Positions 1 to 7,810 of a stretch of DNA of 64,000 bases are shown in pieces (within the stretch, counting starts at the first letter, position 1; each line of letters starts with the position of its first letter). The notes below the pieces were generated by a model. That model did no database searches. It was not told the DNA's origin and saw only the letters and a list, made by a program, of their open reading frames with translations. The translations under genes and the position numbers were made by a program. Source of the DNA: CALBRZ01 sp964511065 (GTDB taxonomy: Bacteria; Planctomycetota; Planctomycetia; Pirellulales; S012-138); NCBI GenBank assembly GCA_964511065.1, contig CAZEEG010000004.1, forward strand, positions 1 through 64,000, in the 5' to 3' direction.

Positions 1-234
1 CAAGGGACGATAGACGCGAACCGGAGCGTATGGGCGGTAAACCGGGTAAGGCCGGTAAACCGGAACGGGAGCCGGAACGACCACCGGGGCCGGAACCGGA
101 ACGGCAGGCGCCACAACCACGGGCCGGCGAGCATAGAAACGCCAGCCGGCTTCCGCTTCGTTGGACATATTGGTCATCGTCCAAGCGCCCAGCACCAGAG
201 CGGGAACCATCAGCCATTTGGCGAAGCGTTTCAT
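1..234 (-). CDS. Small secreted Pro/Val/Tyr-rich protein, 3' end outside window
   Basis: The frame reads leftward from an ATG at 234 through 78 codons to the window edge without a stop, so the C-terminus is missing. The start is preceded by GGGAGAA about 9 nt upstream. The product begins with a signal-peptide-like segment (MKRFAKWLMVPALVLGAW) followed by a low-complexity region made of repeated proline-valine and proline-tyrosine units (VPVPAPVVVPAPVPVYRPY). Such short exported proteins with PV/YP repeats are common in planctomycetes, usually without known function; a cell-surface or envelope role is inference. The complementary frame is a Pro/Glu/Arg-rich shadow of this gene. Confidence 0.7.
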   Translation of the reverse strand, partial: MKRFAKWLMVPALVLGAWTMTNMSNEAEAGWRFYARRPVVVAPAVPVPAPVVVPAPVPVYRPYPVYRPYAPVRVYRPL

Positions 235-579
235 CGTGTTTGTTCTCCCTGTTTTCTGTTCGGGTGAAAGTTTGCCTGTTAAGCCCTAAGCCGGCATCCG
301 GCGGGGTTTCGCTATCTTAATGCCAACCCAGGCCCGGTAATGGACATTGCTTTGGAAAAGTCTTAGCACACTTTTCTTAAGGTGATTATTGAAAAGCAGT
401 TATGTTCTGGCAACCATGCCCCACTTTTGCCCGGTGCTTCAAGTGATGCAGGAGGAGCCCACGCAATTGGGGCGTTCGCTGGCAGCCAGAATGGTTAGCC
501 TATCGCCGTGGGGGGCCGGAGGCATGCTTACTTTTCTGCCTCTAGCCTTCTGCCATCAAACACCAAAGCCATGCGGCCC

Positions 580-617
580 CCCGCAACGGCCCGCTAAGGG
601 GGGACCGCTTTTACATC
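580..617. repeat. 38-bp direct repeat, copy 1
   Basis: Identical to 657-694. The core is CAACGGCCCGCTAAGGGG followed by GGACCGCTTTTACATC. The two copies are offset by 77 bp and lie just upstream of the thioredoxin gene. No other copy was noticed in the window. The origin (local duplication, binding-site array or member of a REP-like family) cannot be decided from sequence alone. Confidence 0.85.
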
Positions 618-656
618 ATGTCGGGTCATACTCCACCGCTGACCGGTTGCCATCGT

Positions 657-694
657 CCCGCAACGGCCCGCTAAGGGGGGACCGCTTTTACATC
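657..694. repeat. 38-bp direct repeat, copy 2
   Basis: Second identical copy of the repeat at 580-617. It ends 55 bp before the start codon of the thioredoxin gene, so it probably lies in the promoter or leader of that gene. Confidence 0.85.
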
Positions 695-748
695 CGCGAC
701 CGGCCTGTTAGGCTGCCCTCAAGGCCCCCCACCTACTGAGGAGACATC

Positions 749-1309
749 ATGTACGATTTCGCGGCTGAGTTCTCTAAGGGTTTGGCATACAGTGATTTCC
801 TGGCCAAGTACGGCGAGGCGAGCCATCAGCAGCGTTGGCAGGACATGTACGAGCGCATCAGGCTCTCGGCGGCGCAAAGGGCATTGCTGGAAGGCTTTAA
901 GCGCGAGCTTCGGGTTCTGTGTCTGGCCGGAACCTGGTGCGGGGATTGCATCAATCAGTGCCCGATCTTCGAGCATTTTGCGCAAGTCACCGACCGAATT
1001 CAGGTTCGGTACTTCGACCGCGACGACAACCCCGACCTGGCCAAGGCCGTAAGCCTGTGCGGCGGTGCCCGGGTGCCCGTGGTGGTGTTCTTAAACGAGG
1101 ATGGCCAGTTCTGCGGCATCTACGGCGATCGCACGTTGAGCAAGTACCGGCAGATGGCCAAGGACCAGTTGGGCCCCAGTTGCCCAACCGGCCTGGGGCT
1201 TGAACAGCCCCTGTTGGAAAACGTGGTGCAGGATTGGCTCAACGAGTTCGAGCGGATGCACCTGATGGTGCGACTCTCGCCTCGGCTGCGCGAGAAACAC
1301 GGCGATTGA
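749..1309 (+). CDS. Thioredoxin-family protein with a CGDC active site
   Basis: 186 residues, ATG start 7-8 nt after a GAGGAG ribosome-binding site. The thioredoxin fold is shown by the redox motif W63-C64-G65-D66-C67 in the context AGTWCGDCINQCPIF and by the cis-proline region GARVPVVVF further on. The N-terminal 55 residues form a helical extension (DFAAEFSKGLAYSDFLAKY) and the C-terminal 50 residues another, so the protein is longer than a classical thioredoxin of about 105 residues. There is no signal peptide, so it should act in the cytoplasm as a disulfide reductase or related thiol protein. The CGDC variant is typical of a family often annotated as thioredoxin family protein in planctomycetes; the partner is unknown. 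Confidence 0.9.
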   Translation: MYDFAAEFSKGLAYSDFLAKYGEASHQQRWQDMYERIRLSAAQRALLEGFKRELRVLCLAGTWCGDCINQCPIFEHFAQVTDRIQVRYFDRDDNPDLAKAVSLCGGARVPVVVFLNEDGQFCGIYGDRTLSKYRQMAKDQLGPSCPTGLGLEQPLLENVVQDWLNEFERMHLMVRLSPRLREKHGD

Positions 1310-1516
1310 TCGCCGGCAGGGCAGGGGGGCGGTCCGCTGCTAACCGTGGGGACAGTGGCACCGGTCCCAGGCTGCGAAATTTTGCTGTTTTGCCTGAAAA
1401 ATGTAGACAGCCGCCTATTCTCTGGCATACACTACGGCCGCGCTTTCATTTTGACAGTTGTGGCATTCGTCCACATTGCGATCGTTCGCATCGCACTACA
1501 CGGTCGAGGCAGTTCC

Positions 1517-2422
1517 ATGTCGAACCCGCTTGCCTGCTGGGGCGGCGCGCTGGTTGTTGCTGGGTTATTGTCGGCATTGCCGGAACGGAACCCGTTCCCC
1601 GTCGGCAATGATGCCCAGCTCATCAGCGCCCAGGATTCCGCCAAAGCGAATCCCGTTGGCGCTCCCGCCATCGGTTCCGTTTCATGTTGTACCGACACCT
1701 CCGAGCCGGTAGCGAGCCGTTCTGCTGCGGCTGAAGAACCTCGCAGCGACACGCCCGCGTGCCATGAAGCGTTCAAGGTCTTGGATCAACAACTGACCGG
1801 CTTTGGCCAGACTTCGCCGCTGTGCTTGATTCGCAATAGCCAGGTTCAGGAAGAGCTGGGCCTTTCCGCCGATCAAGCGAAAGCCGTCGCGGAGATCGAT
1901 CGCGCCAATTTGGCTGCCCGGCGCGAGGGGATGCAGCGTGTGCGGCACGCTGCATCTGGCGCGGCTCGCCGCGAGGCGTGGCAGCAGCTCGAGGACGAAC
2001 TTTCGGAGCAGCGCGAAGCAACGCATCGCAAGCTGCGCGAGGTCCTCAATCCGGACCAGTGGCGAAGGCTCTCCCAACTAGCGCTTCAGCTTCGAGGCAC
2101 GCAGGCCCTGTATTTTGAAGATGTGCAGCAGGCCATTGGCCTCAGCGATCGCCAACGCTTCGAACTGATTCAACTGTCCGACAAGCGGGAGTTCGAGCGG
2201 AACATCGTCACCAACCGCGCTCGCGAAGGCCGCGTTCCCAAGGAAGTCTTAAAGGCGCAACTGGCCGAATTGAACCAGCGCATCGAAATGCAACTGATGG
2301 CGGTGTTGTCGCCCCAGCAGCGCGAGATGTTCACGGCCCTGCAAGGCGAGAAGTTCAAATTTCATCACCTGGGTGTGGATGAAAACCGCCTCGCCACCCA
2401 TTCCACGCAAGCCACCCGCTAG
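1517..2422 (+). CDS. Exported Spy/CpxP-like (LTxxQ-type) helical protein
   Basis: 301 residues from the ATG at 1517, chosen because it is preceded by GAGG at 7-nt spacing and opens a signal-peptide-like segment (MSNPLACWGGALVVAGLLSA); an in-frame start at 1346 would add 57 unlikely residues. After a low-complexity linker, the mature part is charged and alpha-helical, with repeated short motifs of the type LGLSADQ, LNPDQWRRLSQL, IGLSDRQR and LSPQQREM. These resemble the LTxxQ motifs of the periplasmic Spy/CpxP family, which bind unfolded proteins or take part in metal and envelope stress. Planctomycetes have many such proteins of unknown role. Function as a periplasmic chaperone or sensor is inference. 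Confidence 0.75.
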   Translation: MSNPLACWGGALVVAGLLSALPERNPFPVGNDAQLISAQDSAKANPVGAPAIGSVSCCTDTSEPVASRSAAAEEPRSDTPACHEAFKVLDQQLTGFGQTSPLCLIRNSQVQEELGLSADQAKAVAEIDRANLAARREGMQRVRHAASGAARREAWQQLEDELSEQREATHRKLREVLNPDQWRRLSQLALQLRGTQALYFEDVQQAIGLSDRQRFELIQLSDKREFERNIVTNRAREGRVPKEVLKAQLAELNQRIEMQLMAVLSPQQREMFTALQGEKFKFHHLGVDENRLATHSTQATR

Positions 2423-2706
2423 CCGCGCGGCAGCGCTCCCCATGGTTCACGGCGTCTTGCCCTGTGGACGCCCCCCCTTTTGCGGCGCTTGCTTGCTAAC
2501 GGCCACGGGAAGCCGTAGTCTAGGCGGTAGCCAGGCAAGCAGATTCTTGGAATGCGCCTACTCCGGTGACTACCCTCCCCCCGGGGATATCAGCGCGCGA
2601 TCAGCCCTGCTTGGCCGAGCCGATTCGTCCTGGTCTGGCTCACCCTGGCTGCAAGCCTACGGCGTCGTCCCCCCCTCCCCCCATGGTTCAAGCCCACGCT
2701 TTGCCG

Positions 2707-3819
2707 ATGCGAACGGTTCTCCGCAACCTGGTTGCAGCCCTGGAGGCTGGCCAGCCTGTTGTTTACTGCCGGTTGGTTGAAACCCGAGGCTCGACGCCGC
2801 AGAAGGCCGGCGCAGGGATGCTCGTTTTTCCCGATGGCAGCCAGGTTGGAACGCTGGGCGGAGGTTGCATCGAGGCCGAGGTCAAGCGGCGCGCGCTGAA
2901 AAACCTGACCGACGGCAAGCCGGAAATCATCTGCTTTCAGCTGGATAACGATTACGGCTGGGACGACGGCCTGATCTGCGGCGGGCGGATGCAGATTCTG
3001 GTGGATCCCTGCCAGGATGACGACGCCCGGCAGTATTTCGCCGCGCTGGCAACAGCCCTGGAAGAAGGCATCGGCTGCTGCGAAGCCGTGATCTTCGACG
3101 ACGAGAAGGCTGGCTTGCCGGCAACGGCCTGCTGGCTGCTGGATGCCCAGGGCAACGTCTTGGCGCGTTGCCGCACGGGCGAAACCGCTTTGGCCCAGGG
3201 CGACCTGCAAGGCTTACCTCAGTCGGTGGCGGGGCAACTTCCGAAACTTTCAGACCGGCCCCGTCCCAAGGCAGCATCGGGCGTGGCCTACTTGCCGAAT
3301 CTGCCGCGCTGCACGCTGGTGATTGTGGGCGGCGGGCACGTGGGCCAGGCCGTCGCTTCTTGGGCAAGCGACCTGGATTTCGACGTATGGGTGGTCGACG
3401 ACCGCGAAACTTACGTCAGCGAGGAACGCTTTCCCAGGGCGCAGCGGCGGGTCTGCGGTCCTATCGGCGAGGTTCTGCCGCAACTGGAGATCACTCCCAA
3501 CACCTATTGCCTGATCGTTACCCGCGGCCACAACCACGATGAAGAAGCCCTGTATCACCTGGTGAATCGCGGGGCGCGGTACGTGGGCATGATCGGCAGC
3601 CGCCGCAAGATCAAACTGATCTTCGACGATTTGCGGCGCGAAGGCATTAGCGAGGAAGCCCTGGCGGCGGTTTACGCGCCGCTGGGCATCGACATCGGCT
3701 CGCAAACCGTGCCGGAGATCGCCGTCAGCATCCTGGCCGAGTTGGTGGCGCACCGGAATCTGGGCGGGAAGGTGCCGGGGCGGCCCGCCGCGGTGCTGTC
3801 CATCGACGCCTGCCAGTAA
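2707..3819 (+). CDS. XdhC/CoxI-family molybdoenzyme accessory factor
   Basis: 370 residues from the ATG at 2707; an in-frame ATG at 2683 is also possible, and neither has a clear ribosome-binding site. The N-terminal domain has the family signature ETRGSTPQKAGAGM and GTLGGGCIEAEV. The C-terminal Rossmann domain begins with VIVGGGHVGQAV (about residues 205-216) and contains VTRGHNHDEEAL and YVGMIGSRRK, the hallmark of XdhC_C. In characterised systems XdhC or CoxI proteins bind and sulfurate molybdenum cofactor and insert it into xanthine dehydrogenase or CO dehydrogenase-type enzymes. No molybdoenzyme gene lies in the window, so the client is not known. holA follows 44 bp downstream on the same strand. 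Confidence 0.9.
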   Translation: MRTVLRNLVAALEAGQPVVYCRLVETRGSTPQKAGAGMLVFPDGSQVGTLGGGCIEAEVKRRALKNLTDGKPEIICFQLDNDYGWDDGLICGGRMQILVDPCQDDDARQYFAALATALEEGIGCCEAVIFDDEKAGLPATACWLLDAQGNVLARCRTGETALAQGDLQGLPQSVAGQLPKLSDRPRPKAASGVAYLPNLPRCTLVIVGGGHVGQAVASWASDLDFDVWVVDDRETYVSEERFPRAQRRVCGPIGEVLPQLEITPNTYCLIVTRGHNHDEEALYHLVNRGARYVGMIGSRRKIKLIFDDLRREGISEEALAAVYAPLGIDIGSQTVPEIAVSILAELVAHRNLGGKVPGRPAAVLSIDACQ

Positions 3820-3863
3820 AAATCGCCAGGGTGTCGTAACCGCAAGGGGGGAGGCCCGCACCG

Positions 3864-4895
3864 ATGCCGGTTCAGCCAGCTTTGACATTTCTTGCCGACA
3901 AGAAAGCAAAGCCTGCGGCGGTGGTTGTGGTGTTTGGCGACGATGCCTTCCTCAAGCTGCAGGTGGTGGGGCGCCTCAAGGACCTGGTGCTGCCGGACGA
4001 AGACAGCGAGTTCTCCTTCACCCGGTTCGGCCCGGCAACTCCCTGGCGCGACGTCAACGACGAGCTTTCCACCGTGGCCCTGTTCGGCGGAGGGCAGCGG
4101 TTGGTGGTGGTCGACGATGCCGACGACTTCGTTTCGTCGCACCGGGCCGAACTGGAACGGTACGTCGAACACCCCAGCGGCGGCAGCGTGCTGGTGCTCG
4201 TGCTGGCTAACTTTGCCAAGACCACGCGGCTCTACAAGGCCGTGGAGAAATCGGGCCTGGCGATCGATTGCAGCGTGCCGGGTGAGGCCCAGATTCGCCG
4301 CTGGCTGGCCGATCGCGCCAAGGACCCATACCACACCAACATCGAATCGACCGCGGCCGACATGATGCTGGAGATGGTCGGGCCGGAAATGGGGCTGCTG
4401 GACCAGGAACTGGCCAAGCTGGCCTCGTACGCCGGGCAGGGCAACACCATCACCCCGGCCATGGTGGAAGAACTGGTCGGCACCTGGCGCACCAAGACCA
4501 CCTGGCAACTGATCGACTCCGCACTCGATGGCAACGCTGCCGAGGCCCTGGCCCAACTCGATCGGCTATTGCGGGCCGGCGAGAACCCGCTGCAGTTACT
4601 CGGCGCCTTCGGTTATCGGCTGCGACAGTTTGCGGCGGCCACGCGGTTGATCGAGCAGGCGGAATCCTCGCGGCGGAAGCTTTCGCTCCGCGACGCGCTC
4701 CTGCAGGCCGGAGCCAAGAGCTTCAGCCTTCGCACCGCCGAACCCCAGTTGCGCCAGGTAGGGCGGCGGCGCGGCGGCCAACTGTTCCGCACGCTGCTGG
4801 AAGTCGATATGGCGCTCAAAGGCGAAAGCCATCTCGAACCGCGGACCATCATCGAGCGGCTGATCGTGGAACTGGCCAGCCCTCAATTGCGCTGA
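3864..4895 (+). CDS. holA: DNA polymerase III subunit delta
   Basis: 343 residues, ATG preceded by a strong GGGGGGAGG at about 9 nt. Delta is the clamp-loader subunit that opens the beta sliding clamp during replication. The N-terminal AAA+-like domain is recognisable from VVVVFGDDAFLK near residue 20, RLVVVDDADDFV near 75, and LVLVLANFAKTTRLYKAV near 110. The central region has MVGPEMGLLDQELAKLASY, and the C-terminal collar domain includes ALAQLDRLLRAGENPLQLLG and a helical tail with TIIERLIVELA. Length and motif order match the HolA family. It follows the XdhC gene closely but has no obvious functional link to it. Confidence 0.95.
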   Translation: MPVQPALTFLADKKAKPAAVVVVFGDDAFLKLQVVGRLKDLVLPDEDSEFSFTRFGPATPWRDVNDELSTVALFGGGQRLVVVDDADDFVSSHRAELERYVEHPSGGSVLVLVLANFAKTTRLYKAVEKSGLAIDCSVPGEAQIRRWLADRAKDPYHTNIESTAADMMLEMVGPEMGLLDQELAKLASYAGQGNTITPAMVEELVGTWRTKTTWQLIDSALDGNAAEALAQLDRLLRAGENPLQLLGAFGYRLRQFAAATRLIEQAESSRRKLSLRDALLQAGAKSFSLRTAEPQLRQVGRRRGGQLFRTLLEVDMALKGESHLEPRTIIERLIVELASPQLR

Positions 4896-5144
4896 ACGGC
4901 CCAGCCTGGCCCCCGAAAAATGGGCTCCGTCCGCTCCAACGGGTGGAGCCACGCGGCCGCAATCGCGAGGATTTGCGGAGGAAACCGTGGAAGTGGTTGC
5001 CGCTGTTACGTTGCGAGGTTAAAGAGGTACATATCCATCGGCGCCAAGCATAAGGGGTAGCGCGGCGTCCCCCCCTCACACACTCGCAATGTAACCGTTC
5101 ACCGTCTGACCGTTCACTCCTACTCGAAAAAGGAATCCGCACGA

Positions 5145-6038
5145 ATGATGCGCTTGCCATCTGCGCTGATGATGCTCTTTGGGTTGTCGGCATACCTGGC
5201 CGGGCCGGTGTCCGTGGGCCTTGCCGATGAGAAGGCCCAAGACAAGAAGGCCGATGCAAAGCAGGTGAAGGCCGTTGTCCCCACGGAAACGATTTCGCTG
5301 CTGTCCAAGAACTTAAAAGACCATTGGTATACCTGGCTGGCCGACGCCGGCTACGAAGATCCGCGGAACGTCTTCACCGTGCAGGACGACGGCATCGTGC
5401 GCATCTCCGGCGACGGGTACGGTGGGCTGATTACCCACAAGGAATTCGCCGATTACCACCTGGTGATGGAATACCGCTGGGGTAAGGCTACCTGGGGCAA
5501 CCGCGCAGACCGCGCCCGCGATAGCGGCCTGCTGCTGCACTGCCAAGGGCCCGATGGCAACTTCGGTGGTTCCCAAGGCAAACCCGGTCCGTGGATGACC
5601 TCGATCGAATGCCAGATCATCGAAGGCGGCGTGGGCGATATCCTGGTGTTGTCCGGGAAGGATGAGAACGGCGAGAAGATCGAAGCCGCCGTCACTTGTG
5701 AAATCACACGCGACCGCGACGGCGAACCCGTATGGACGGCCGGCGGCGAGAAGCAGCGGTTCACCCGGGGCCGGATCAACTGGTTTGGCCGCGACCCGGA
5801 CTGGAAGGACGTGGTGGACTTCCGCGGCCCCAAGGACGTGGATAGCCCCGGACAGGAATGGACCAAGCTGGAGGTCTTCGCCAAGGGCGATACGCTGGTC
5901 TATCGCGTGAACGGCGTGATCGTCAATCGGGCCACCGAAGTCGTGCCCAAGCAGGGCAAGATCCTGGTGCAAACCGAAGGCGCGGAACTGTTCGTCCGCA
6001 AGCTGGAACTTCGCCCGCTGCCCAAGGAAATTCCGTAA
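5145..6038 (+). CDS. Secreted DUF1080 (3-keto-disaccharide hydrolase-like) protein
   Basis: 297 residues with two adjacent ATG codons (5145, 5148) after an AAGGAA box. Residues 1-27 form a signal peptide (LPSALMMLFGLSAYLAG...GLADE). The mature protein is a single DUF1080 beta-sandwich, seen in the motifs HWYTWLADAG, FTVQDDGIVRISGDGYGGL, FADYHLVMEYRWG, SGLLLHCQGPDG, MTSIECQIIEGG and the closing GKILVQTEGAELFVRKLELRPL. The family is a concanavalin-like lectin/glucanase fold that is strongly expanded in planctomycetes; some members hydrolyse 3-keto-glycosides. It is therefore likely to act on polysaccharide or glycoside substrates outside the cytoplasmic membrane, substrate unknown. Confidence 0.9.
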   Translation: MMRLPSALMMLFGLSAYLAGPVSVGLADEKAQDKKADAKQVKAVVPTETISLLSKNLKDHWYTWLADAGYEDPRNVFTVQDDGIVRISGDGYGGLITHKEFADYHLVMEYRWGKATWGNRADRARDSGLLLHCQGPDGNFGGSQGKPGPWMTSIECQIIEGGVGDILVLSGKDENGEKIEAAVTCEITRDRDGEPVWTAGGEKQRFTRGRINWFGRDPDWKDVVDFRGPKDVDSPGQEWTKLEVFAKGDTLVYRVNGVIVNRATEVVPKQGKILVQTEGAELFVRKLELRPLPKEIP

Positions 6039-6144
6039 CGCCGGCACCGTGGTGAGCTTGGCAGAGAAGCCTGCACGGTTCATCGTAACTACGCGCGTGA
6101 ATACCTTGCACGGCGCACGGAGCCGTGGCACGCCAGCATTCGAA

Positions 6145-6185
6145 GGACGTTGTACGGCCTCGCCGGCCGTGCAACGTCCTTTCTT
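6145..6185 (+). terminator. Rho-independent terminator
   Basis: Stem GGACGTTG (6145-6152) plus ACGGCC (6154-6159) pairs with GGCCGT (6165-6170) plus CAACGTCC (6172-6179), loop TCGCC-like, followed by TTTCTT. It sits between the convergent DUF1080 and DUF4112 genes and suits the former. Confidence 0.8.
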
Positions 6186-6203
6186 GCTGCGCTGGCGACC
6201 GCC

Positions 6204-6737
6204 TTAGGTCGTCTGGCGGCGTTTGGCGGTGAGCCAGTCCAGCCAGGTGCGGGCCGCCTGGCGATCTTTGCGGCCCTGCGGGGCCGTGTGCGCCGATTGC
6301 CTGCGGAGGTGCTTCTCCAGAATCCGCACATTGCGGCGGTTCGACTTAAAGAAGAAATCGAACACGTCGCCGACCAGCGGAAGCGCTCCCAGGGTCAGGT
6401 CCAGGGCGAGGTTACCGGCCATCCGGGTAAGCGTCCAGCGCGAGGCCCCAACCTGGTGGGCCAGGTAGATGGCATACAACGAAACCACCGAGGTGGTTAT
6501 ATCGCCCACACCAGGGATCAAGCCGAGGATGCCGTCGAGCCCAAACCGGAAGTTCGTCCCTGGCACCCGATAGGCTGAATCCATCCAGCGGGCAATCTTG
6601 ATGATCCGTTCCATCCGCTGGCGGTCACTTTGCGAAGTATCGTTGGCAAGGGGATCGCTACCAGGATGGGCTTCGCCCTCCAAGTCACGGTCCTGGCGGC
6701 GATTGGCAGCAGAGCGATCAGCAGCGTGGCGTTTCAT
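6204..6737 (-). CDS. DUF4112 membrane protein
   Basis: 177 residues from the ATG at 6737; the frame stays open further upstream but would run through the dispersed repeat at 6758-6898, so this start is preferred although no good ribosome-binding site is seen. The first 45 residues are polar and charged. The DUF4112 domain follows, with the paired signatures GLDGILGLIPGVGD and LGALPLVGDVFDFFFKSN flanking hydrophobic segments (TTSVVSLYAIYLAHQVG) that suggest two membrane passes. DUF4112 proteins are widespread and functionally uncharacterised. The C-terminus is basic. The gene is convergent with the DUF1080 gene. Confidence 0.8.
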   Translation of the reverse strand: MKRHAADRSAANRRQDRDLEGEAHPGSDPLANDTSQSDRQRMERIIKIARWMDSAYRVPGTNFRFGLDGILGLIPGVGDITTSVVSLYAIYLAHQVGASRWTLTRMAGNLALDLTLGALPLVGDVFDFFFKSNRRNVRILEKHLRRQSAHTAPQGRKDRQAARTWLDWLTAKRRQTT

Positions 6738-6757
6738 CGAAGCTGGTACTTGTAGGT

Positions 6758-6898
6758 TATGGATCGTTGCGCTGCCCATATCCGGTCGTCGAACGATCGA
6801 CGCCGTCAATCGTCGGTTTTCCAGCGCCGTTGGCCGTATTTCGGTGGGCCAACACGCAAGTGAGCGGACATTCGCTGCGCAGGTGTCAATCAAAGGAG
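6758..6898 (+). repeat. Dispersed ~140-bp repeat, copy A
   Basis: Aligns over its full length with 22856-22995 (opposite strand) and 50302-50443. A block of 24 bp (6862-6885, beginning GAGCGGACATTCGC) is identical in all three copies. The left part shares a CCGGTCGTCGAACG-type block and the middle a GTTTTCC block. The left end lies about 20 bp upstream of the start of the DUF4112 gene on the opposite strand. No transposase or coding content is seen. Confidence 0.85.
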
Positions 6899-7375
6899 CG
6901 CAAGGAATTTTTCTGATCGCCGCGTAGTCTCTGTCCCCTACTGCGCCCGGCTGACGCGCGTGAAGCACAAGGCAACGACTTGATGGCCCGCGCCGCACGT
7001 GTACTGTCTTCCCACAGGATCACTGCGTTTGAGCGAGCCGACATGCCACAAAGGTGACAGCGACTGCGGAGTTATCAGCCCTCTTCCTTCCGCTTGATTG
7101 GTTATTCGCTCCTGCCTGCCGGAGATTCGCTCGGCATTTTGTCGTAGTGCAGGAGGGATGTTGTTGGACGATTTTCCGAAGGGCGGCAAGCACCCCGCCG
7201 TTGCTATGCTGCATGTCGCATACCAGCGGCGATGGAAAGCCCGCCCTGAGGCCGCCGATGCGCAGGCGTCCCATGGCGCCGCGATGGCGATGGATGCGGC
7301 GACGCGCCGCCGCCACCCCGGGAGGAGGCTTGATGCCGCGGCGGGCACAATACAGCGGCGCCCCCTTCCAATTGG
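6899..7375. other. Non-coding stretch upstream of hppA
   Basis: About 480 bp between the repeat and the putative hppA promoter. Open frames on both strands overlap one another, and none shows a recognisable domain or a good ribosome-binding site. I see no gene here. Confidence 0.45.
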
Positions 7376-7405
7376 TTGACAGCTTCGACGGCAATCTACT
7401 ACACT
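7376..7405 (+). promoter_or_regulatory. Putative sigma70-type promoter
   Basis: TTGACA (7376-7381), spacer of 18 bp, TACACT (7400-7405). It would give a transcript starting near 7412, about 400 nt before the pyrophosphatase start codon. Confidence 0.45.
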
Positions 7406-7423
7406 CCGTGCTTTATTTAGGGG

Positions 7424-7449
7424 CCGCAAGTTGTGTTGCTTGCGGTTTT
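7424..7449 (+). terminator. Leader hairpin followed by a T tract (possible attenuator)
   Basis: Perfect 7-bp stem CCGCAAG (7424-7430) and CTTGCGG (7439-7445), loop TTGTGTTG, then TTTT. It begins about 12 nt after the predicted transcription start of the promoter at 7376-7405, so it could be an early terminator, an attenuator or part of a short RNA. The T tract is short. The remaining leader, 7450-7810, shows no further clear structure. Confidence 0.4.
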
Positions 7450-7810
7450 CGCCTGTCAGTACGGGCCCTTGATTGACCATCGTGCGGCCAATTTCGTTGG
7501 CTGCCGCCCGCAGGCTTGCCTGGGGGTAGCGGCCTTGGGAGTCGAGCCGCGCGGGATCCAACAGGCTCAGTTGTGTGCATCCTCAACGAGCGCAGACCGC
7601 CGCACGGACGCCGTTTCTTTCCACCCCCCTTGAACTGCTGGTCCCGGTGGGGTTGGGCCCCTGCCGGACACGGCAATCTCTGGGGGCGGAGTTCGTATCC
7701 TTGCGCTGCTGCCGGTGGGGTTTTTCCGTTGCGTGATTCGAATGGGGGGTGAACCCGGCGTTCCTTCGGACGTACGGCGTTTGGCCGGTCACTTAGAGCA
7801 AGGTCCAAGC

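Larger units (their letters stand above)
235..748. other. Intergenic region between divergent genes
   Basis: About 510 bp with no convincing gene. It holds a perfect 7-bp inverted repeat, GAAAAGT (355-361) and ACTTTTC (370-376), separated by 8 nt, and a 38-bp direct repeat described separately. An open frame at 389-739 overlaps the direct repeats and has no recognisable product. Promoters for the two divergent genes should lie here but none could be assigned with confidence. Confidence 0.5.

Noticed and set aside
389..739. Open frame between the first two genes
   Set aside because: It runs through both 38-bp direct repeats and shows no recognisable protein features.
6880..6890. TTGACA in the reverse complement of the dispersed repeat as a -35 box
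   Set aside because: Copy B has TTGGCA and none of the copies has a credible -10 box at the right distance.
6738..6998. N-terminal extension of the DUF4112 frame through repeat copy A
   Set aside because: The extra residues are translated repeat sequence also found at 22.9 and 50.3 kb without a common gene, so it is not protein-coding.
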